Assembly (NCBI GenBank): GCA_002304945.1 | Contig: DBPQ01000037.1 | Span: 3,244 to 14,338 of the forward strand | Length of the DNA stretch: 11,095 nucleotides | Direction: 5' to 3' | From: Actinomycetales bacterium UBA1416 | GTDB taxonomy: Bacteria; Actinomycetota; Actinomycetes; Actinomycetales; Actinomycetaceae | In this document: piece by piece, positions 5,917-11,095 of the stretch | Layout of the letters: each line of letters starts with the position of its first letter | Numbering within the stretch: the first letter of the stretch is position 1 | The notes under the pieces: generated by a model | Seen by the model: the letters and a program-made list of their open reading frames with translations, nothing else | Databases searched by the model: none | What the model was told of the DNA's origin: nothing | Position numbers and translations under genes: made by a program

Positions 5917-6801
5917 ATGGATCCGACCGACTGGGGACTGCCGGAGATCGAGCCTGCCCAGGTGGGGGTCGGGGTGCTGGTGCTGCTCGGGGGCTTCGTG
6001 CTCGGCCGGCTCGCGCAGTTCGCCTTGCAGCGGTACTGGAACTGGCGGGGCCGGAGCCCGAGCTTCGCCTCGGTGTTCGCCTCACTGGGGAAGTGGACGG
6101 TGGTCACCATCGCCGCGGGTGCCGCCCTCACGGTGGCCTTCCCGAGCGTGCGGCCCGTCAACGTGCTGGGTGGGCTGGGGATCGTCTCCATCGCCGCCGG
6201 CATCGCGTTCCAGCAGGTGCTGGGCAACCTGTTCGCCGGGGTGATCCTGCTGACACGGGAGCCGTTCCGCGGCGGGGACCAGGTGGCCATCGGCGACGTT
6301 CGCGGCACCGTGGTGCGCATCAACCTGCGCGAGACGGAGATTCGCACATTCGACGGCAGGCGGGTCATCATCCCCAACTCCGTGGTCCACGACGGCGTGG
6401 TCACCGTCCAGACCGGGTACGAGCGGGTGCGCACCTCCGTGCACGTCGGGGTGGCGTACGGGACGGACCTCGACCAGGCCCGGGAACTGGGCCTTCGCAC
6501 CCTGGCGGCAGTGCCGGGCGTGCTCGCGGACCCGGCGCCGCAGGCGCTCGTCACGGGGCTCGGGAACGTGGTCATCGAGATGGAGCTCCGCTTCTGGTCC
6601 GGGGCGAAGCAGCTCGAGACGCTCGAGACCCGCGACCGGGTCATCCAGGCCATCCTGCGAGAGTTCGAGGCCGCGGGGATCGAGATGCCGTCCACCGCGC
6701 CCACGATCGTGGTGCGGGAGATTGTCGAGAACTCCGAGATCTCGGCGAGGGGACCAACCACTCACAGCCTCCATGATCGAACAGGTCTGGCCGGGGCGTG
6801 A
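5917..6801 (+). CDS. MscS-family mechanosensitive channel (294 aa)
   Basis: This is an inner-membrane channel of the small-conductance mechanosensitive family, which releases solutes on osmotic downshock. There are three membrane segments: about residues 15-37, 58-76 and 83-112. The third carries the family's glycine/alanine-rich pore helix (GLGIVSIAAGIAFQQVLGNL, continuing FAGVILL) and is followed by REPFRGGDQV. The cytoplasmic beta domain includes DVRGTVVRINLRETEIRTFD and IPNS (152-155). The alpha/beta vestibule domain runs to about residue 270. The size is close to E. coli MscS. A GAGGGAG ribosome site (5905-5911) lies five bases before ATG 5917. It follows the HAD gene after 15 bases, suggesting one transcript from serS onward. 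The last 25 residues (ISARGPTTHSLHDRTGLAGA) are unlike the core and may be disordered. No terminator-like hairpin is visible in the 41 bases before the convergent esterase gene. Confidence 0.93.
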   Translation: MDPTDWGLPEIEPAQVGVGVLVLLGGFVLGRLAQFALQRYWNWRGRSPSFASVFASLGKWTVVTIAAGAALTVAFPSVRPVNVLGGLGIVSIAAGIAFQQVLGNLFAGVILLTREPFRGGDQVAIGDVRGTVVRINLRETEIRTFDGRRVIIPNSVVHDGVVTVQTGYERVRTSVHVGVAYGTDLDQARELGLRTLAAVPGVLADPAPQALVTGLGNVVIEMELRFWSGAKQLETLETRDRVIQAILREFEAAGIEMPSTAPTIVVREIVENSEISARGPTTHSLHDRTGLAGA

Positions 6802-6842
6802 CAGGGAGGGTGAAGCCGGAACCCGCACCGCCACCCCACTCC

Positions 6843-7928
6843 TCACATCCCGAGCAGACCCTTCACCCACCCGACCTGCCGCTCCCACTGCACCACCTGC
6901 CCGCCCTCGTGCTGGTTGAACGGGTAGACGTCCACCTCCGCCGGCCCGCCGAGCCAGTTCGCCGCCGCGAACACCGTCGAGGGCGGGCACGTCTGATCCA
7001 GCAACGCCACGGACACCCGCGCCGGTGCCGTGACCCGCCGCGCGAAGTTCACCCCGTCGAAGTAGGCGAGCGTCCCGAACGCCCGGTCCACCGCCTCCCG
7101 GTGCACCGACAGGTACCGCACCAGTTCCCCGTACGGGTCCGCATCGGTCATCCCCACCGCGCGCTCGAAGTGGCAGAGGAAGGGCACATCGGGCAGCACC
7201 GCGGCCACCCCGGGCCCCTCCCCGTTCCGACCACCGACCAGCGCCGCCGCCGCCAGCGCGATGCCCCCGCCCTGGCTGATCCCGGCCACCACCACGCGCG
7301 CCGGATCCACCTCCGGCAGCCCCTGCACGTGGTCCACCGCCCGCACCGCGTCGGTGAACACCCGCCGGTAGTAGTACTCGTGCGGATCCTCGATCCCGCG
7401 GGTCATGAACCCGGACGCCGCCGGTCCTGACCCGTGGGGGTCCGCCGTCGCCCCGCCGGACCCCCACCCGGACCCCTGCCCCCGCGTGTCCATCACCAGC
7501 TGCACGAACCCCGCGCACGCCCACAGGCAGTTGTCGTACGGCAGCCCGCGCCCGCCGCCGTACCCGAGGTACTGCACCACCGCCGGCGCCGGCCCCTCCA
7601 GCCCGCGCGGCACCAGCAGCCACGCCGCCACGGGCTCGCCCCCGAACCCGGGGAAGCGCACGTCCCGGATCTCGACGTCCCGCAGGTGTCCCTCCACGAT
7701 CGACGACGACGGCGCCGCCCCCGCCGTCGTCGTCCCGCCGGTCGCCGCCGCCGTCGTCGTCCCGCGGCCCGCCGCCGTCGTCCCAGAACCCTCCGCGCCA
7801 CGGGACGCCGATGCCGCAGCCCGCGCCTCGGCGAGGGTGCGGGACCAGAAGTCGTAGAAGTCGGCGGGCTCGGAGACGTCCGGGCGGTAGGTGCGCAGCT
7901 CGTCGAGGGGCAGGTCGAAGCGGGGCAT
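6843..7928 (-). CDS. CE7-family acetylxylan esterase / cephalosporin-C deacetylase-like hydrolase (361 aa)
   Basis: This is an alpha/beta-hydrolase that removes acetyl groups from short xylo-oligosaccharides and other acetylated small molecules. It has no signal peptide, so it should act in the cytoplasm, as CE7 enzymes usually do. The N-terminus MPRFDLPLDELRTYRP is the family start. RGQGSGW (149-155) is the family's oxyanion-region motif, and GFMTRGI and YYYRRVFTDAVRAV are hallmark blocks. Nucleophile Ser218 is in GISQGG, Asp311 in LLDQTCPPS and His340 in QHEGG. From memory of Thermotoga CE7 esterase, the sequence aligns throughout except for an extra ~28 residues at about 40-76, a Gly/Thr/Ala-rich linker. 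The start at 7928 has GGAGG five bases upstream; the longer frame upstream lacks family similarity. Divergent from the symporter gene. Confidence 0.92.
   Translation of the reverse strand: MPRFDLPLDELRTYRPDVSEPADFYDFWSRTLAEARAAASASRGAEGSGTTAAGRGTTTAAATGGTTTAGAAPSSSIVEGHLRDVEIRDVRFPGFGGEPVAAWLLVPRGLEGPAPAVVQYLGYGGGRGLPYDNCLWACAGFVQLVMDTRGQGSGWGSGGATADPHGSGPAASGFMTRGIEDPHEYYYRRVFTDAVRAVDHVQGLPEVDPARVVVAGISQGGGIALAAAALVGGRNGEGPGVAAVLPDVPFLCHFERAVGMTDADPYGELVRYLSVHREAVDRAFGTLAYFDGVNFARRVTAPARVSVALLDQTCPPSTVFAAANWLGGPAEVDVYPFNQHEGGQVVQWERQVGWVKGLLGM
7722..7784 (-). repeat. In-frame GC-rich repeats inside the esterase gene
   Basis: The 16-mer CGCCGTCGTCGTCCCG occurs exactly at 7722-7737 and 7749-7764, 27 bp (nine codons) apart. 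A degenerate third copy lies near 7771-7784. They encode the repeating GTTT-A-rich linker of the esterase (about residues 49-69). The pattern suggests growth of the linker by replication slippage. Confidence 0.75.
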
Positions 7929-7981
7929 TGGTTCCTCCGATCGGGGTGGGGATCCTCCTATCGTGCACCCGGACGAGACCG

Positions 7982-8066
7982 CGCCGGGCGGGTCCGGCCA
8001 CCCGGATCGCGGGGCTGCCGGGGGCGTGGCGCGTACCCGGATCGCCCGCCGCCGGGCGGGTCCGGC
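7982..8066 (+). repeat. Nested direct repeats in the esterase/symporter divergent region
   Basis: Sequence A, CGCCGGGCGGGTCCGGC (17 nt), occurs exactly at 7982-7998 and 8050-8066. Sequence B, ACCCGGATCGC (11 nt), occurs exactly at 8000-8010 and 8035-8045. The order is A-B-B-A, with all copies in the same direction. A has inverted arms GCCGG/CCGGC, as expected of a dimeric regulator site. They lie in the 220-bp region between two divergent genes; a shared regulator site is an inference. Confidence 0.6.
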
Positions 8067-8088
8067 GCCGCGAACCGCCCCCAACCGC

Positions 8089-8094
8089 TACCCT
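8089..8094 (+). promoter_or_regulatory. Possible -10 of the symporter gene
   Basis: TACCCT fits TANNNT and lies about 55 bases before GTG 8149, giving a leader of roughly 48 bases. It sits 22 bases after the last direct repeat. No clear -35 is present. Confidence 0.35.
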
Positions 8095-8138
8095 GCCCAC
8101 ATCCCCCGGAAGCACCCCGCAAGGCAGTGGGCGACGTC

Positions 8139-8143
8139 AGGAG
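8139..8143 (+). promoter_or_regulatory. Ribosome binding site that sets the symporter GTG start
   Basis: AGGAG lies five bases before GTG 8149. The alternative in-frame ATG at 8161 has no comparable site, so the GTG start is preferred. Confidence 0.7.
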
Positions 8144-8148
8144 AACGC

Positions 8149-9690
8149 GTGGACCAGTTCATGGACAGCCTGCAGGCAACCCTCGACAGTATCGGCTCCT
8201 TCGTGTGGGGCCCGTTCCTGCTGATACCGCTGCTGCTCGGCACCGGGCTCTATCTCACGATCCGGCTGGGTTTCCTCCAGCTCGTGAAGCTCGGCGCAGC
8301 GTTGCGCCTCGGCCTGATCCGCCGCTCCGACGACACGATCGAGGGCGACATCTCCCAGTTCCAGGCCCTCACCACGGCGCTCGCGGCCACGGTGGGCACC
8401 GGCAACATCGTGGGCGTGGCCACCGCGATCGGGATCGGCGGCCCGGGGGCGCTGTTCTGGATGTGGGTGACGGGCGTGCTGGGGATGGCGTCGAAGTACT
8501 CCGAGGCGTTCCTCGGCGTGCGGTTCCGCACCACCGACGAGGCGGGCGAGAAGTCCGGCGGCCCGCAGTACTACCTGCAGAAGGGGATCAGCGGATCGCT
8601 GGGGAAGGTCCTGGCCCTCAGCTTCGCGGTGTTCGCGTTCCTCGCCTCCTTCGGCATCGGCAACATGACGCAGGGCAACTCGATCGCGCTGAACGTCGAG
8701 CGCACGATGCAGCTCGACCCGTGGATCACCGGCCTCATCCTCACGGTCGCCACCCTCATCGTGCTGGTGGGGGGCATCCGCTCGATCGGCCGGGTCACGG
8801 CCGGCCTGGTCCCGGTCATGATCGTGCTGTACGTGCTCGGTGCGCTGTACATCCTCATTGCCAACGTGGGCGCGATCCCCGCGGCGCTGGCCCTCATCTT
8901 CACCGACGCGTTCACCGGCACCGCTGCCGTGGGTGGGTTCACCGGCTCGGCCCTGATCATCGCGATCCAGTACGGCGTGGCCCGTGGCATCTTCTCCAAC
9001 GAGTCGGGCATGGGCTCGGCGGCCATCGCGGCCGCGGCGGCGCAGACCACCCACCCGGTCCGCCAGGGCCTGGTCTCCATGACCCAGACCTTCATCGACA
9101 CGATCATCGTGGTCACCTGCACCGGGCTCGTGATCGTCACCACCGGCGTGTGGGAGCAGGGCTCCGACGCCGCCGCCACCATGACCGGCGACGCCTTCTC
9201 CCAGGGCCTGCCGGGAGACTGGGGGCACTGGATCGTCACGCTCGGCCTGGTGCTCTTCGCGTACTCCACGATCCTCGGCTGGTCCTACTACGGCGAGCGC
9301 AACGTGGAGCGGCTCTTCGGGCAGCGGGCGGTCATGCCCTACCGCGTGGTGTTCTCCCTCGTGGTGTACGTGGGGGCCACCGTGCCGCTCACGATCGTCT
9401 GGTCCTTCTCCGACATCATGAACGGGCTCATGGCCCTCCCCAACCTGGTGGGGCTGCTGATCCTCTCCGGGCTCATCGTGCGCGAGACGCGGCACTACCT
9501 CACCCACGACCCCAAACTGGAGGCCACCGCCGCCGAGATCGAGGCCTTCATGCAGGATCGCCCCGACTGGCACGACTGGCAGACCGGCAACGAGGTCGGG
9601 TCCTCCCGCACCCACACGGGCCGGCACCCCAAGCACTCCACCCACGCCGAGCGGCACCACGACCACCCGGGCAACCCCTTCGACGACTGA
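8149..9690 (+). CDS. AGCS-family sodium:alanine/glycine symporter (513 aa)
   Basis: This inner-membrane transporter takes up alanine, glycine or a related amino acid with sodium. The N-terminus (residues 1-45) holds the first membrane segment (FVWGPFLLIPLLLGTGLYLT). QALTTALAATVGTGNIVGVA (72-91) and GGPGALFWMW (97-106) are the family signature. GIGNMTQGNS (169-178) and ARGIFSNESGMGSAAIAAAA (278-297) are further conserved blocks, and ILGWSYYGERN (375-385) lies in a late segment. The hydrophobic pattern fits about ten or eleven membrane helices. The GTG start follows an AGGAG site. The final ~60 residues are hydrophilic and end in a tail with seven histidines between 489 and 506, which is not part of the conserved transporter core. 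Divergent from the CE7 esterase; the two need not be functionally linked. Exact substrate not determinable. Confidence 0.94.
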   Translation: MDQFMDSLQATLDSIGSFVWGPFLLIPLLLGTGLYLTIRLGFLQLVKLGAALRLGLIRRSDDTIEGDISQFQALTTALAATVGTGNIVGVATAIGIGGPGALFWMWVTGVLGMASKYSEAFLGVRFRTTDEAGEKSGGPQYYLQKGISGSLGKVLALSFAVFAFLASFGIGNMTQGNSIALNVERTMQLDPWITGLILTVATLIVLVGGIRSIGRVTAGLVPVMIVLYVLGALYILIANVGAIPAALALIFTDAFTGTAAVGGFTGSALIIAIQYGVARGIFSNESGMGSAAIAAAAAQTTHPVRQGLVSMTQTFIDTIIVVTCTGLVIVTTGVWEQGSDAAATMTGDAFSQGLPGDWGHWIVTLGLVLFAYSTILGWSYYGERNVERLFGQRAVMPYRVVFSLVVYVGATVPLTIVWSFSDIMNGLMALPNLVGLLILSGLIVRETRHYLTHDPKLEATAAEIEAFMQDRPDWHDWQTGNEVGSSRTHTGRHPKHSTHAERHHDHPGNPFDD

Positions 9691-9724
9691 CGCGCGGGTC
9701 CCGCCGCGGCCGCGGCTCAGGCCC

Positions 9725-9753
9725 GACGACGGCGGTGCGGGGGCGCCGTCGTC
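9725..9753. terminator. Hairpin between convergent genes
   Basis: GACGACGGCG (9725-9734) pairs perfectly with CGCCGTCGTC (9744-9753) around a nine-base loop. It lies 34 bases after the symporter stop and six bases past the end of the minus-strand GyrI-like gene, so it could stop transcription from both sides. No T-tract follows, which is usual for high-GC actinobacteria but lowers certainty. Confidence 0.55.
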
Positions 9754-9759
9754 GTCGAC

Positions 9760-10227
9760 CTACGCCAGGGGCCAGGTCACGAGGGTCTCGGCGCTCTCGG
9801 GGTGGTCGGGGTCCGGCTCGTTGAGGTAGCTCTCCCACATGAGCGGCCCGGGCTCGAGGCCCTGCTGGCCGAGCCAGGCCATGAGCCGGCCGTAGGTCTT
9901 CTCGAGGTCGTCGTAGGAGCCGACGTGGAGGACCTGGGCCGCCTGGCCTCCGGGGAGTTCGACGGCGGTGACGCCATCGCGCTCCGTGACGGGCGACGCC
10001 GTCGGGAACCCGGCCGCGACGTCGACGGTGTCGGAGGGCATGCCGAAGTACATGCCGAACGGCGGCCCGACGACCGGCACGCCCTGCGCCTGCGCGGCGG
10101 CCATCGTGGCGTGGAAGGCGCGGTTGAAGAACTCGCCCAGCGCGTCCATGGGGACGGTCTCGCGCAGCACGGCGGCGTCGGCCGGGCCGAGGATCACGAT
10201 CTGGGGGTCGGTGGAGTAGTCGGACAT
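9760..10227 (-). CDS. GyrI-like effector-binding domain protein (155 aa)
   Basis: This is a stand-alone small-molecule-binding domain of the GyrI/AraC effector-binding (SHS2) family. Members bind hydrophobic ligands or, in some cases, hydrolyse or sequester them. Visible are an early strand with an effector-domain opening (VILGPADAAVLRETVPMDAL), then GPPFGMYFG (54-62), and a second half with VLHVGSYDDLEKTYGRLMAW (99-118). WESYLNEPDPDHPE (131-144) follows, with the conserved Glu132 of the ligand pocket. There is no helix-turn-helix, so it is not itself a transcription factor. An AGGAGG site (10234-10239) lies six bases before the ATG and fixes the start against a longer open frame that runs upstream through the repeats and the MFS gene. 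A weak promoter may exist upstream (TTGTGG at 10289-10294 and GAGACT at 10266-10271, minus strand). Ligand unknown. Confidence 0.85.
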   Translation of the reverse strand: MSDYSTDPQIVILGPADAAVLRETVPMDALGEFFNRAFHATMAAAQAQGVPVVGPPFGMYFGMPSDTVDVAAGFPTASPVTERDGVTAVELPGGQAAQVLHVGSYDDLEKTYGRLMAWLGQQGLEPGPLMWESYLNEPDPDHPESAETLVTWPLA

Positions 10228-10233
10228 CTGCGG

Positions 10234-10239
10234 CCTCCT
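10234..10239 (-). promoter_or_regulatory. Ribosome binding site of the GyrI-like gene
   Basis: On the minus strand this reads AGGAGG, six bases before the ATG at 10227. It decides the start within a much longer open frame. Confidence 0.85.
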
Positions 10240-10337
10240 GGGGGTGGAAGGGGACTTCCGGCTCAAGTCTCCTCCGGTGGGAGTGCCACCACAACGGCCT
10301 GGAGTGCCCGGGTCACGGCAGTGGCTCCCGCACCGCC

Positions 10338-10408
10338 GGCCACCGCCCGCGCCCACCGACGGCCACCGCCCGCGCTCCACCGCCGGCCGCCGCCCGCGCT
10401 CCACCAAC
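10338..10408. repeat. Three tandem ~24-bp GC-rich units
   Basis: Units at 10338-10360 (23 bp), 10361-10384 and 10385-10408 (24 bp each) share the GGCCACCGCCCGCG-like start followed by a CCACC block, with few differences. The array directly abuts hairpin repeat copy 2 on its left. Together they fill most of the 296-bp gap between the GyrI-like and MFS genes (10228-10523), in which I see no gene. Confidence 0.75.
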
Positions 10409-10453
10409 GGTCTGTGAGCAGTTGCTTGCGGATGCGCACGCAGGTGCTCACGG
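10409..10453 (+). repeat. Hairpin-forming dispersed repeat, copy 2
   Basis: Same element as at 2457-2501, in the same orientation, with 43 of 45 positions identical. Relative to copy 1 it has C for T at 10441 and G for A at 10443. In the folded + strand these change a G.U pair to G-C and a U-A pair to U.G, so the inner stem is kept. It lies between two minus-strand genes, downstream of the MFS gene and upstream of the GyrI-like gene. Confidence 0.8.
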
Positions 10454-10489
10454 TCCGGAGTGACCGGAGCGGCCCGGACTCCTGCCGGC

Positions 10490-10520
10490 GGCCACGCCAC
10501 CTGCCGGCGATCCCGTGGCC
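10490..10520 (-). terminator. Possible hairpin after the MFS gene
   Basis: GGCCACG (10490-10496) and CGTGGCC (10514-10520) form a perfect 7-bp inverted repeat with a 17-base loop, starting three bases after the MFS stop on the minus strand. The loop is long and no T-tract follows, so the terminator call is weak. Confidence 0.3.
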
Positions 10521-10523
10521 CCG

Positions 10524-11095
10524 CTACTGCGTGCGAACGCCGCCCCCGCGGCCGCCGTGCAGCAGCACCAGCGCCCCGAGCAACGGCAGGACCACGAGGT
10601 AGGCGAACCGCAGCTCCACGACCCCGCCGAGGGCCGCGAGTCCCGCGGGCGCGAGGGTCATGGCCGTACCCGCGGCGAGCGTCCCCAGGGAGGAAGCCAG
10701 CTCCGGCCGCAGGCCCGGCACCGTCATGAGTCGGACGAGTGTGACGGGATAGAGCGTCGCGATGCCGAGCCCGGCGAGCAGCAGCCCGGCCGCGATCACC
10801 GGCCAGCCGTTCCCCACCACCACGAGCACCGTCCCGGCCGCCGCGAGGCCAGCCCCCACCGGCACCGCCGGCACGCGCGCGATCACCCACGGGCCGAGCA
10901 CACGACCCACGGCCATCCCGATCGGGAACGCCGCCCCCGCCGCGGCCGCCCGCCCCGCGCCGAGCCCGCTGTCCACGAGCCGGGCCACCGCCCAGATCGC
11001 GAAGCTGAACTCCGACGAGATCGCCAACGCCACCGCCAGCCACCGTCTCACCAACACTGCGCCGACGACGACGCCCCCGGGTCGCGGCGCGGGTG
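10524..11095 (-). CDS. MFS transporter, C-terminal part (5' end outside window)
   Basis: The minus-strand frame is open to the right window edge, so this is the second half of a larger protein. About 190 residues are visible. There is a hydrophilic linker, then hydrophobic segments consistent with helices 7-12 of a major facilitator: LAVALAISSEFSFAIWAVAR, then AAAAGAAFPIGMAVGRVLGP, then VGAGLAAAGTVLVVVG, WPVIAAGLLLAGLGIATLYP, LGTLAAGTAMTLAPAGLAAL and FAYLVVLPLLGALVLL. The GMAVGRVLGP stretch resembles the loop motif after the first helix of the second MFS half. A GTG at 11057 could be read as a start, but it lies in the inter-domain linker and no ribosome site supports it. The protein ends with a short basic tail. 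Substrate unknown; an efflux or sugar-type carrier is possible. Confidence 0.8.
   Translation of the reverse strand, partial: PAPRPGGVVVGAVLVRRWLAVALAISSEFSFAIWAVARLVDSGLGAGRAAAAGAAFPIGMAVGRVLGPWVIARVPAVPVGAGLAAAGTVLVVVGNGWPVIAAGLLLAGLGIATLYPVTLVRLMTVPGLRPELASSLGTLAAGTAMTLAPAGLAALGGVVELRFAYLVVLPLLGALVLLHGGRGGGVRTQ

Noticed and set aside
7929..8084. Longer N-terminus for the CE7 esterase
   Set aside because: The family N-terminus (MPRFDLPLDEL) begins at 7928 with a good ribosome site; upstream codons are unlike the family and cross the direct repeats.
8137..9666. Long minus-strand frame opposite the symporter
   Set aside because: It is a shadow of a clear AGCS gene; the product is His/Asp/Gly/Arg-rich without any domain.
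10338..10408. CRISPR-like array
   Set aside because: The units are contiguous with no spacers, and no cas gene is nearby.
10263..10451. Short minus-strand frames starting MSTYVRIRKQLLTD or MSTCVRIRKQLLTD within the two hairpin repeats
   Set aside because: The shared peptide arises only because the DNA repeat is shared. The frames diverge at once outside it, and one substitution changes the residue, while both keep the RNA stem.

Overview
The window looks like chromosomal DNA from a high-GC actinobacterium, probably in the order Micrococcales. The reasons are very GC-rich third codon positions, long antisense shadow reading frames, the protein families present, and leaderless gene starts of the TANNNT-N6-ATG kind. 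The genus cannot be fixed from the sequence alone.

Layout. At the left edge (1-1607) lie the end of an iron-type ABC permease and its ATPase, joined by an ATGA overlap. Positions 1608-3692 form a small accessory stretch: a ribbon-helix-helix/MazF toxin-antitoxin pair with a well-formed leaderless promoter, a palindromic repeat element, a palindrome resembling paired DnaA boxes, and an orphan AbiEi-like gene with a nuclease-like C-terminus. Positions 3693-6801 are a housekeeping run on the + strand: serS, a possible 34-codon bridging ORF, a Cof-type HAD phosphatase and an MscS-family channel. Convergent to it is a CE7 acetyl esterase (6843-7928, minus). This is divergent from an AGCS sodium:amino-acid symporter (8149-9690, plus) across a 220-bp region holding two pairs of exact direct repeats. 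A hairpin then separates the symporter from a minus-strand GyrI-like effector-binding protein. An MFS transporter, cut by the right window edge, closes the window.

The most unusual signal is non-coding. A 45-nt sequence occurs twice, nearly 8 kb apart (2457-2501 and 10409-10453), with 43 of 45 positions identical. It folds into a long imperfect hairpin, and both differences between the copies keep base pairing when read as + strand RNA. Each copy abuts a different GC-rich tandem repeat. I have no name for it; it could be a dispersed REP-like element or a structured RNA element.

A second pattern is that the three + strand genes that appear to open transcription units (the antitoxin, the AbiEi-like gene and serS) lack a Shine-Dalgarno site. 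Each has a -10-like hexamer exactly six bases before its ATG. The genes inside or at the head of other units have clear Shine-Dalgarno sites. I found no tRNA or rRNA gene, no CRISPR array, no insertion sequence and no complete multi-gene defence system beyond the toxin-antitoxin pair.
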